A stretch of 64,000 nucleotides of DNA from Labia minor. Lineage: Eukaryota > Arthropoda > Insecta > Dermaptera > Spongiphoridae. The notes under the pieces are model-generated. The model had not been told where the DNA came from. It ran no database searches and saw nothing but the letters and a program-made list of their open reading frames with translations. Location of the stretch: the NCBI GenBank assembly GCA_963082975.1, contig OY720344.1, positions 63,640,546 through 63,704,545 of the forward strand, written 5' to 3'. A program made the translations under genes and the position numbers. Below are positions 47,652 to 57,990 of this stretch, one piece after another; position 1 is the first letter of the stretch; each line of letters starts with the position of its first letter.

Positions 47652-48158
47652 AATCATAATCTTAAAATTATTATGATGGCTGGGATCCGAGATTTTCACT
47701 ACATAAGACCCTCCAACTTGTTTAATCCGGCACTGAATATAATTGATAAAACATATTTAGATTTATATATTAATTTTATTAAAATATTTGAGACTATAGT
47801 TCTCAACATAAACTTTACTCTTAGTAGATTATCTATTAGATATCTACCTATATTTCTGTTAATGAAAAATTTTAAATTAAAGATACCTACATTACTATAT
47901 TATAATAATGATATGATAGCAGGAAAAAGAACATTTTGATTAGTAAATACTCGTAGTTGTCATGTAAGTCCTGAAGAAGTGAATGCGATTGACAATCTTA
48001 GCTGGTCATCATTAAGCGACAAAGATAAGAAACAAGATTGGATTGTGAGGCTGGAAGGATCATGAATAAAAGTCAAGTGACCAAATAATTATTTTAGAAT
48101 ATATGATTATTGATTATTTAAGTGGGTCGATGATCAAAAAAATGTTAAAATTAAATAA
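47652..48158 (+). pseudogene. Unrecognised 169-codon frame interrupted only by TGA
   Basis: After TAA at 47649-47651 the frame stays free of TAA and TAG to 48156-48158, but has TGA at 47937, 48063, 48078 and 48111. The first ATG is 47673. The part to 47936 is hydrophobic/aromatic (FIKIFETIVLNINFTLSRL, YLPIFLLMKNFKLK). The part after the first TGA is charged and coding-like (CHVSPEEVNAIDNLSWSS, KKQDWIVRLEGS). Tryptophan is also written TGG three times. Either TGA is a decayed CGA/TGG in a pseudogene or the source used TGA as a sense codon. I do not recognise the family. A 27-bp piece (47836-47862) recurs at 48307-48333. Confidence 0.4.
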
Positions 48159-48216
48159 TAATTGATAATGTTATTGATTCTCAAAGTAATTACTATTTTA
48201 TTGTTTATTTAAATGA

Positions 48217-48253
<37 letters not shown>

Positions 48254-49571
48254 GTTTGAGATGTTCAATTATTTAAATCCTACCTTCTACTTATATTACC
48301 TCCCATTAGATATCTACCTATATTTCTGTTAGAATAATTTTCAATTTATCAATAAGCCTGGTCAGATAAGATCATATTTCATCAATAATAATTACATTCT
48401 CCATTTCATGTTTTGATATATAATAGTAGTATATACACATTTACAATAAATGATATATAAAATGGATAGTTTAAGGGATATTAGTCTCAATTACAATTGA
48501 ATAGGGTTAAGATTGACAGTTCATGATTTGGAAATAAAATAAATTTTCGATCGGATTGATGGTAGATATTTTCGTGAATAATAATGCATCAATGCAGGAG
48601 AAACTAAGAAATGCAAGGTTCAAATGGCCTCCAGTTGGGGGTCAAATATCACATTTTTTTAATCTTTTTCCACGAATTGACATTAAACATCTATTATGAA
48701 AATAAAAATAATCCCCGTTTACCATCCCATTCTATCTACATAATGTCATCACTTGAATGCACTTTTTATAACAACCACCATGAATACCTACCGTCGTTTT
48801 GTAAATACATATATTTATTTACTTGATAAAATATTTCACATTCATATCATGACGCTCACAGAAATATATATATATATGTATATAAGTATATAAAAATAAA
48901 CATATATAATATATATTCTCTTATATATATATACAAATTTTTCAAAAATATAATAAATATGCAAAATGCCGAGCATTTTTTTTTATTATTAATTTTATTT
49001 ATAATTTTATTTAACCTGGGAAGAAGAGAGATGGGAGATTCATGGGAAAATATTACAAGAAGAATTGAGCAGAAGGGTGGGAGGTTATTATTATTAGAAT
49101 ACATTACAATAATTTTATTATAATACAATTAATCCTAATAGAACTATATCATACATACCTATATAATTAATTTTTTTCTTTTTTTATTAAAAAAAATACC
49201 TTTCCTAGTTTGAATTGAATGTCGTATTCTTAAAATAAAAATTGATTTTCTCATAATTCAAAAATTATCATTAAATTATTATATTCAATTTTTTTTAAAT
49301 GTGTGTCATTTTCTAGTCTATTGTCATTTCATGAACAGTTAGTATATATTCTTAAGGAGTTCTTGACAAGATAATTATAACATTTAATGACCTTAAAATA
49401 TTTTCGAAATATCAAATATTAAATTAATCATATATAAATCATAGATAAACAAGTTTATGTAGATTTATAATTTAATAAATTTATTGAATAAAACATCAAA
49501 AAATACATTAAATAAATATATGTGTGATTAACTAATAGGGCATATATCCGAAGACAATAAAAAAACAAAAT
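48159..49571. other. AT-rich DNA with TA microsatellite, no gene seen
   Basis: A TA run lies at 48222-48250. The 27-bp duplicate of the preceding frame lies at 48307-48333. The 48580-48800 stretch is a little more complex. Frames of 71 and 90 codons (48611, 48856) are of chance composition. Confidence 0.4.
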
Positions 49572-49873
49572 CTGGAGTGTCTCCATTCGACTTTCTCGCA
49601 AATTTGAATTGGATTAATATATACATATATATTATATTTAAATTTAAATTATATTTAATTAAAATTAATAAATATTATTTAGTAAACCAGCGCGTGTTTG
49701 GCTCTTTGTTGATGGCACCACGTCACGTTAGCAGTCAACATGTTAAAAAATTAACACACACACACACAGAGAGAGAAACATTTTTCTCAACCTTAGTGAA
49801 AATAACTCGGGGACCTTCAAAACGTAAAAAAACATAAAAATCGATAATTTTTATCGTAATACTATCTCTGGCG
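49572..49873 (+). mobile_element. Dispersed element family S copy d
   Basis: Starts CTGGAGTGTCTCCATTCG and ends CTATCTCTGGCG, with CGATAATTTTTATCG near the right end in place of CGAAAATTTTCG. It has a different internal deletion from copies a and b: it keeps ACCACGTCACGT but lacks the 'accaaatttcatga' part. Confidence 0.7.
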
Positions 49874-50745
49874 TGATAGTAATAAGAATAAAGTATGAGA
49901 CAAACATTATAATTTAAATAAAACTAATTTTTCTTAATTCAATTATTTAAAATTCGAAATTCATTTTAATTTTTTTCTTTTGTATATTATTCGTTAAAAA
50001 AGAAAATTCTTAAAGAAGATGATTGATATTGTTAAATGCTATTAATAATTTTGAAATTTAACATGAATTTTATTTAAAATGTGATTATTTCTCTATTTCT
50101 AACTACACGCTTTAATTATTTATATTCTTCTGACATAATCTATTTGTATTTTGTTCATTGATCAATTAATATCTTGGCTAACATAGAACTATTAATAAAA
50201 TATGATCCTCATGATTTTTTTAAAAAGTTTTTTGATTCTTTTCGGTTGGTTCTCTCTTACCAATGATGCTGCAACCAGCTCAAAGGTAAGATACAACTCT
50301 TATCATTATATCTATAATTTTCATTTAATTTACATTATTATAAATATATTTTATTTATAATACAATAATTATTTTATTCATTTCTACTAATAATAGTATC
50401 TACTCCATAAATTACGTTTTTTAAATAATGGGCTCATTAAGATGTTTATTAGATTTGTATTTTGATTAAATTATAAAAATAACTAAATATTGCATCTCAT
50501 ATTTGTACAAATATTAATAAATTATTTGATTCTCTCCTCTACCTTTCGTTCAATTCATCATAAGATAAATAAAGAAAAAATACAAAAGCAAACCATAAAA
50601 GAATCCAATAAATTACATGTTAAATTTTATAATTTCAGTTTTTATTATTGAAAGAAATCTATATAGAAATCTTTTCATGAATCCAATTAATACTATTTGA
50701 TAAGAAATATTTTCATTATAACGTTTTAAACTAAATAAAAAATTA
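49874..50745. other. AT-rich DNA, no feature recognised
   Basis: Low-complexity sequence; nothing recognised. Confidence 0.45.
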
Positions 50746-52302
50746 GGTAATTAGAACGGTCACCCAGTCATGGATTTGGATAATACTTTACCACTTTTCT
50801 TATGCAATTTTTGAGGGTCGCTTCGAGAACGAGATAAATAAACATTTTTTAAGTTTGACAGATTAGCTGGTTATGAACGTCGAAATGTGTGTCATTAAGT
50901 AATGTTTTATTGACTAATTCACTAATTTTTCGGCTTTTTTCGGTTCGGTTTGGATTTGAAATATTTTTTAATTTTCTACATTCAATCCGAACTGAAAAAA
51001 AACGAAAATTTGTGATGCCCTCTGCTGATCAAATTAAAAAAACACTAGCTGGCCAATGCGAAGATTTTGCATATATATAGTAATGAATAAACGTTTATCA
51101 AAACAGTCAAATTATTTAAAATCCTTTAAAATTAAAAATATCAAGCAAAAATCCAAAGAAAAGATAAGTGATGCAAGTTAAAATTATTATTTAATACATA
51201 GTAATTTGTTGAAAGTCTGTATGTGAAAGGTTTTAATTAATTTTAATTCAATCAGTATATTCCAATATTCATATCCACGACAGGGTTCAGAGTATATCTC
51301 CTTTGTCGATCACTTTTGAGTAGCATATCTTCTTTTTGTGTCATTTAAATTGTTTATATAACAACACATTCTTTTATAATATGAAAATTTCTGTATAGAT
51401 GTCCTCAGAAAAATGAACATGGTTTAATAAACCAATGTTTAATTTATATCATCATAGGACATCTTAATTAAAAAAAAATATTTAAGAAAATTAAATAAAA
51501 TGAGCTACCTTATAAATTGTTACTACTGCTGATACTAGTTATATTTACAAATGCAAAGTAGCAAAATATGTCAAGAAGTAAATAATTCTATAAAATATGT
51601 GTATAAAGAAAATAGCAACTCAATATCAACAACAAAAATATACAGACTTATTTTACTTTTTTCCGAGATAACGTTTGTGCCCTTCTTTCTTTAACCAATC
51701 GTTTTCTCTCATTTGTATCTTTGTTTTCACTCAAATTTGCAAATTGCAAAATTTTTCAAAATATAAATTTAAATATAAAAAATATTACTTTCTTTGTTTT
51801 AGAAAATATTAATCAATTAGGAGTAATATTCAATTTAATTTAATTTAATTTTACTTTTAATAATATAGAATATTAGAACTTAAAAAAAAATTTGAATATT
51901 ATAAACAATTTCTAGAATTTATAATTTTATATTGTCAACTTCTTAACTGAGCCACCAGTTGATTTCGGTTGGGTTGGTTTTTTGCCCATAACTTTGGAAC
52001 GGATCAACTTTTTGAAATTTTCAACCTTATACCTTACCCTTGTACTATGTTGGTTCTAATGATACCCGAACCATTAAGATCCATGAAGCCGTTTAGAAGG
52101 AGTTTAGGATTGCGTAGTCGTTAATTAAATATATAGAAATAGAATTTCAATGGATTTACATTCAAAATTAAATAATTTTTATCTCGTTAACTAGAAGCGA
52201 CCCGCAAAAATTTCATATGAAAAGAATTTAGAATTAAAAAAGGAACCCACTGTTAAAGTTTTATCCAAATCCATGACTGGATGACCGTTCTATATGATTA
52301 CC
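50746..52302. mobile_element. Inverted-repeat element P, copy 2, split by a Helitron
   Basis: The left end GGTAATTAGAACGGTCAC, then CAGTCATGGATTTGGATAA, is mirrored at the right end (52250-52302) with few changes, giving terminal inverted repeats of about 45-50 bp. An inner hairpin (arms near 50931-50956 and 50983-51007, TTCGGTTCGGTTTGGAT and mirror) is shared with P1. Without the Helitron (51045-52137) the element is about 460 bp, the same as P1. It has no coding capacity and the superfamily is unknown. Confidence 0.7.
51045..52137 (-). mobile_element. Non-autonomous Helitron, family 1 copy 2, nested in P2
   Basis: The minus-strand 3' end TGCAAAATCTTCGCATTGG then CCAGCTAG is followed by T. 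The 5' end is TCTATATATTTAATTAACG. It aligns with 20900-21944 throughout, with small indels, the larger one near 51960-52010. It lies between AAAAACA and AATAGAATTTCAATGG, sequences that are close together in P1. No replication-initiator or helicase coding is visible. Confidence 0.8.
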
Positions 52303-52434
52303 ATAAGTAAACTTCTGGTTGAAGGGTAAAAGTTTCCAAATATTTATAATATTCAATTTTATTTAATAAATTTATAATTGTGTAAATAGGTAATATGGGT
52401 TGTTATAGATATATTGATCTATACTAGTGATTCT
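52303..52434. other. AT-rich spacer
   Basis: Nothing recognised; includes the left hAT target duplication ATCTATAC (52427-52434). Confidence 0.5.
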
Positions 52435-52651
52435 CAACCTGGGCAATCGACATCTTAAAGGGGGCGAATATTTGACTATACGCTTTTGGGGGGCGATAGT
52501 TATTTTTTTAGTTTCACCAAGTGCACCTGCCTTATATTAGGGATTAACATGCAATTTTTATTTGTTAAAATTTATAGGGGGGGGGGGGGGAGGAATTATG
52601 AAGCAGGCCTTACGAAGTGGGCGTTTGGTTTAAAAAGGTTGAGAAACGCTA
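52435..52651. mobile_element. hAT MITE with 8-bp target-site duplication and G14 run
   Basis: Termini TAGTGATTCTCAACCT and AGGTTGAGAAACGCTA are inverted repeats of each other with two changes. Exact 8-bp direct repeats ATCTATAC flank it (52427-52434, 52652-52659). It is 217 bp, with a run of 14 G at 52577-52590. The relic at 43337 has a run of 13 C at the equivalent place, so the homopolymer is a family trait. Confidence 0.85.
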
Positions 52652-54094
52652 ATCTATACGAAATAAAAAAGATAATTATAGAAAAAATAATTTATTAATT
52701 TTATATTCTTAAAACTCCCGAATAGATATTTTATATAAATTAATTAAAGTAAAAATATTTTTTTTTAAAATTACAATATTAGCAAATTAAACTCGAATAT
52801 TTAATTATTATTTAATTAAATTAAATTAAATATTTAAATTAAATTAAATATTTAAATTAAATAAATTATTATATAAATATCTTCGTTATTTTATTGGAAA
52901 ATAATATAATATAATATGAATAATACACTTATACTTATTTATTCATTTATTTATATATTTGATATAGAATTTTATCAGAAACTGAATTTTTATATAATAT
53001 AAAAAAAATCTGATTTTTCTAGTTTTTTTGCTTTCTCAAATCTGAGTTTTATTTTTATTTTCATAAAATGATACGATATACGTTTATATTTAAACTTTAT
53101 ATCTATTTTATATAAAATATATGAATATAACAGTGAGCAAGATAAAAGTAAAAAAAAGAAATGCTTATTAAAAAAAAGGAAAGTATTTCCATTTCCTTAC
53201 GCTTCTGCAACCGATTTAATACCACGAAGTCATCTCTTTTTGAAATTTAATAAATTCTTTATTCGCTCGCATTTATTTTAATTGAACTGATAAAACGGTA
53301 AAAAAAATAGAAATTCTAACGACATGATTCGGCGAATTTACCTGTGAGCCATGCTCGATGACCTTTTCCACAACCAGGTCCTCTCTTTCTCCTGAGCTAA
53401 TTTCAACGAGTGCAAGAGAGAGAGAGCGATGAAATCGGAGGAAGGCAGAGGGGGAGGTGGGTGTGTGGAAAGGGAGGTTCATGTAGCTTCATGGTCTTTC
53501 AACTCACCCTTTTAATAAAAACGTGCATCACGCTAAACACTTCGAAGAAGATTTGCTTTTTTTTTAGTTTAATCCTTAATACTTGCGAGATCCTCTCTCC
53601 TTTCTCTTCCTGATTAAGATATATATATATCTATTTCTAATATATATATATATATATATATAAGTACTTCTATTTTACAATATCTATGAAATGATGATTC
53701 ATCTTAAAATTAAATCAATTTCATAGAACTATGAATAAATTTTCTAGATTTTTTCCATTAAAAAATATATGATAAAAAAAAAACAATTATTTAAAATAAA
53801 TTCTAAATAAAAGCAGGTATATAATAGCTCATGTTTTTGATGTTATAAATAATTTGAAGTATTTCATTAGCTTTATAGTTAACATTTTTTTTAATTTATA
53901 TTTATTCTCACTTCAATAAATATTATTAATAACAAGATCATTATAAATGAACTTATACTCTTTACTGGGTGTGCTTTAAGTTATTCTCATCCGCAAATAT
54001 AATATAGCTGAGTCGATTATTGATTCTTGATTTTTAGCATAATATCATCAGTTTGTATATAATCTATAATAGATCATCAAAAAATCATCTAAGG
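52652..54094. other. AT-rich DNA with a GC-richer island at 53200-53610
   Basis: The island includes ATGATTCGGCGAATTTACC and GA-rich GGAGGAAGGCAGAGGGGG. A minus-strand stretch at 53342-53391 has an exon-like layout (see findings) but I do not call a gene. A TA run lies at 53640-53662. The rest is low complexity. Confidence 0.35.
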
Positions 54095-54414
54095 CAGTGA
54101 TTCTCAACCTTTTTTTTACCGAGGCAAAAATTTGGCGGCACATAAAGAAAAAGATAAGTGTAAAAGTTATTTACTTAACTATAATAGACTGTGTAATATA
54201 GTTTATGATAATAATCAGGGGTCGGCAACCTTTTTCAATAGGTGGGCACATTTCTGAAATAATATAACAGGGCTGGTCACACCTGGTGATATTTAGAGCC
54301 CTATTGAAAAATCGAAAATGTTTAAGAGCCTGATCACAAAAACATTTTTTTTTTTTTAATTTGGCGGCACATTTTGAAAATCTCACGACACACAAAAGTG
54401 GTTGAGAATCACTG
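54095..54414. mobile_element. hAT MITE with perfect termini and target duplication
   Basis: CAGTGATTCTCAACC and GGTTGAGAATCACTG are perfect 15-bp inverted repeats flanked by exact 8-bp ATCTAAGG (54087-54094 and 54415-54422). TTTGGCGGCACAT occurs twice near the two ends. Inside, at 54216, CAGGGGTCGGCAACC is the terminus of a second hAT type, whose partner end is not seen. The interior 'ggtgatatttagagcc' block is shared with 43470. Confidence 0.9.
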
Positions 54415-54422
54415 ATCTAAGG

Positions 54423-55336
54423 GATAGGTAAATATTTTCAGCATTTATGATGAGAAAATCCGCTCAAATAATAATAAGAAGAAGAAGAAGAAGATTAATG
54501 TTCATATAATTAAATAAAATATTTTCCAAAAATCACCTTGAATTATTGTCATATTTTAATTTAAATATTTATTGACACCTGTTAATTAATTTATTTAATT
54601 AAGAAAAAATCGAATAAAATTATTTTTTCTAAAAATTGGATCTATGAAGATTCTATGTGTTCATCTCTCAAGACCCTCTATTACGAGAATTTGATAAAAA
54701 CTAATTTACTTATAACTTTGCTAACAAAATATTATTATAGATAGCCAAATTTTGAAATAAAGAAGTGTGACAAATAATAATATATATATTCATAAAATTT
54801 TTTGATTTTTCAATTTAATTTTCCAATTTTTATTCCTAGCAAATAAAATTTCACTATTGGTTCTTCTTCACTATACTTTATCCAATATATGATGAAAAAA
54901 ATTTAATTTTCAAATCATGCTCCAATGAGCAACAAAGACAAAACAAATGGATACTTTTCTCAATAACATATTTATTTGTTTATTATTAATATGATTGATA
55001 GTAACAAGGTGCGTGCGATATATTATCATGAGATCTTGACATAAATAAAATTATTTAAGGGGAAACAATTAAAGACACTCTATTATGATATAATATATTT
55101 AGTGATGGCCCATAAAAGTATATAATTTATTGCCATATTATTAATCTTTTTATAGAATAAATCAGAAATCAATCATTACCAAAATAAATAAATTGCAATA
55201 TCACACTTATCTTACATATAGATCGGTTCCTAAAGAATTGAATATTTATAAAAAGTAATAACTTGCAAATAAAGGAAATTATTTTTTTGATCATCTCTCA
55301 AAATAGAAATTAATTATATTTACACACTTTGTAACA
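54423..55336. other. AT-rich DNA, no feature recognised
   Basis: A short (GAA)n run lies near 54478-54494. Otherwise low complexity. Confidence 0.45.
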
Positions 55337-55352
55337 CATCTAACACTCTCAT

Positions 55353-55353
55353 C

Positions 55354-55447
<94 letters not shown>
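55353..55447. repeat. Compound (CT)n(TA)n(GATA)n microsatellite
   Basis: Three simple repeats in a row: CT to about 55370, TA to about 55395, then about 13 GATA/TAGA units to 55447. It is the longest GATA array in the window. GATA is also the tail of the local LINE family, but no LINE end adjoins this array. Confidence 0.9.
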
Positions 55448-55448
<1 letters not shown>

Positions 55449-55945
55449 TGTTCGTAAAGGCGGTGTTTCTGGTTCTTAATCTCCCTTAAAATCCCTTGAA
55501 AATGATGCCTATATCGGCGCCGAAAAGTCGAGACCTAAATGATAATCAAACGTGAAAATGACCAGGACAGTAATAATTTCTCATAATTTATACATATAAA
55601 CACATTGACAATAAATGATAAATTTAATGCCATTTAATTATTATTTTTTTTACCTTTATCAGATTTTTTAAGTTTCTTATAAGAAAAATTGGAAGTGAAA
55701 AAAATTAAAACATTTATTTATTTTGATTTTTTTGAAAAACTTTTTAATAAAAAATTAGCAAGAGATTTATAATTAGTTATATGATAATTATATAAAATTT
55801 TAGATTTTTTTTATTTCCACCTCCCCAATTACAAGTTTTTTTTAACTACATTAAATTTTCATTTAAATAGCATTACTTATTTGTTAAGTTTCTGTAAAAA
55901 AATTATACTGTTTAGCTTTTTGAAAAGGAGAGAAATGATGATCTT
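55448..55945. other. AT-rich DNA with short complex patch
   Basis: The 55450-55560 part (AAAGGCGGTGTTTCTGG, ATATCGGCGCCGAAAAG) is more complex and unassigned; the rest is A/T-rich. Confidence 0.35.
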
Positions 55946-56665
55946 GAATATTGTCCTTTACATATGCCGAACAAAAAAGCGTGGGCGCATATGAACATAA
56001 GTAGTAGATTAAAAAATTTAATATTATTATATGCGCCTCACACTTTTTTGTTCGGCATATGTAGGATAATAGTCAAGGTTTAATTAATATTTTATTTTCT
56101 ATTTTTTAGGGCATTTTTGATTAAATGTCGTGTATATTAAAAATTTTTTTTTATAAATTTATTTTCAAATTTTTAGTTTTTTTTTAATATTTTATTGTTG
56201 CTTGTCAGATGTAAAACACTATTGACTAGTATTTAAATCTGTTATTCTCAAACATATATTAGACTCTTCGCCAAGTTTCTAGCCCTTTTCTAGATGACAT
56301 TGATTATGCAAGTGGCTTATTAAGCCATCGGCATACTGCCGTGTACTATGCTGCACTGCGTTCTTTTCGGAATCACAGAACAATACAAGAAGATTGTTTA
56401 AAAAATGTATATAAAATATAAAATAAAATAAAAATTGTAAATATAAATATAAATATAACTTCAATCATTTATATATATAAATTCACAAATTTTAAAAATT
56501 CATATTATTGAAAAATTCAAAATTTTTATTTTTGATTATTGAAGTGTCATCGATCGACATTCAATCCGTTTCAAAATCGCTCAACTAGTAGTGGATTCAA
56601 ATCCAATTACAAATTATTAACGATACTGACAGACAGAAATGTCAAGTTAATAAAAAGCGTTTAAA
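55946..56665. mobile_element. Family I copy 2, with a foldback formed by its own half
   Basis: CATATGCCGAACAAAAAAGC (55961) is mirrored by TTTTTTGTTCGGCATATG (56044-56061); with flanks the arms are about 45 bp around a 38-base loop. The right arm continues as the second half of the family I element at 10261. Its first half appears inverted at about 56470-56665, ending TTAATAAAAAGCGT. So one half has been copied in inverted orientation. The 56260-56400 segment in between is unassigned (61-codon minus-strand frame, no known domain). Confidence 0.5.
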
Positions 56666-57565
56666 AATAGCATAATTAAAAATAACAATATTGATAATAA
56701 TAAGTTGATGGATAATCAAATTGGATTCATAAATAAATAAAAATTAATTTATCTTCTTAAATTTAAATTAAAATTATTTCTAATTTTTATTTATAATTAA
56801 TAAGTTTATTTACAGGTACATAGTAGGTATATGCAGTTTAAATGAGTGTTGTTAATTTTACTTAGATAGTAGAGCATTATTATAATGATAGAGAAATGAC
56901 TCTATGAATCTATTTATTCAGTTGGTAATCTAAGAAGACAGGCTTTTAGATTAATAGATTCCGATTCCCACCTACGCCTTGGTCGTCTCTTTCCTTCTCC
57001 TCTTTTTCCATTCTCCATCCACGAGCACCCCTCCTCCCTATTCCTCTCTCCTTCAATCTCTCGGAGTTTCTATTTACACATTCATTAATTAATATTAAGG
57101 CCTTTTGGACGCTGGCTTCAAATCGTTTTCAAATAAATTAGGCCCACCTGTGGCGCACAAGAGATATTCAAATCCTCTATCCTATTTTGATATCGCATCG
57201 TGATAAATTGAAATGAATGGACAATCACCAAAAAAATTATCATGACTCCTCGACATAAATAAAAAAAAACATATATATATATATATATATATATATTGAG
57301 AGGGACACCTGAGAAAATAGAAAGATAGATCGATTTAGAAATCGCTCATAAAATTCAATAATTTATTACAAGTTATTAATCGTATTAGAAAATACTTTGA
57401 AATTAGAATAAGAACTATTTAATAACTATTTTTTTTAAATATAATTGAAAATATTTAATGATTACATAATTTTATTCTCATGTGAACATTTTATTTATTA
57501 CATATTTTTATTTCATTGATTGAGGTTTAAATTTCAATTAATAATGTGAGTCAAATAACAAGTAG
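56666..57565. other. AT-rich DNA with a GC-richer island at 56930-57200
   Basis: The island includes CTTGGTCGTCTCTTTCC, CATTAATTAATATTAAGGCC and CCACCTGTGGCGCAC (an E-box-like word). It is single-copy and no exon is recognised. A TA run lies at 57271-57296. Confidence 0.35.
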
Positions 57566-57642
57566 CCTAAATTTAATTTAAATATAATATATGTTAATTA
57601 ATCCAATTCAAATTGCGAGATAGTCGTGTGGTGACACTCCAG
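57566..57642 (-). mobile_element. Fragment of family S (copy e)
   Basis: Only the left-end part of the family is present, inverted: TTGCGAGATAGTCGTG..GACACTCCAG. It stops where repeat G begins a few bases further on. Confidence 0.6.
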
Positions 57643-57649
57643 TTTATTA

Positions 57650-57990
57650 CCGACCGACGATAGTAAGGGAGGTATTGTTTTCACACCAAATTTCACATGT
57701 GGAGATTTTTACATATCTCCACGAATGATGCATTTTCTTAACAGAAAAAAGTATTTTTAGCATGATGTTTGTCCGTCCGTCCGTCCGTCCGTATAGATGT
57801 GTACAGCTTGAACGGCTCAACCGATTTTGATGAAATTTGGTATATTTACTTAATGCATCAATATGATAAATTGATCAAATTGGTGCAAATCCGGAAACCG
57901 GAAGTGGTAGTATTAGCGATCGACGATAGGAAGGGGAGGGTTATTTTCACACCAAATTTCACATGAGGAGATTTTTTACATATCTCCATG
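57650..57990 (+). repeat. Dispersed repeat G, copy 2
   Basis: This is the inverse of 27321-27651. Two arms of about 80 bp in direct orientation (57654-57740 and 57918-57990) share GTTNTTTTCACACCAAATTT, CACATG and ATATCTCCA. The core has GTCC x4-5 (57772-57791) and TGTACAGCTTGAACGGCTCA, then ATTTTGATGAAATTTGGTAT. The 65-codon frame here is not considered a gene. Confidence 0.65.

Noticed and set aside
54171-54395. 74-codon minus-strand frame
   Set aside because: Lies wholly inside the hAT MITE; composition follows the element's ends.
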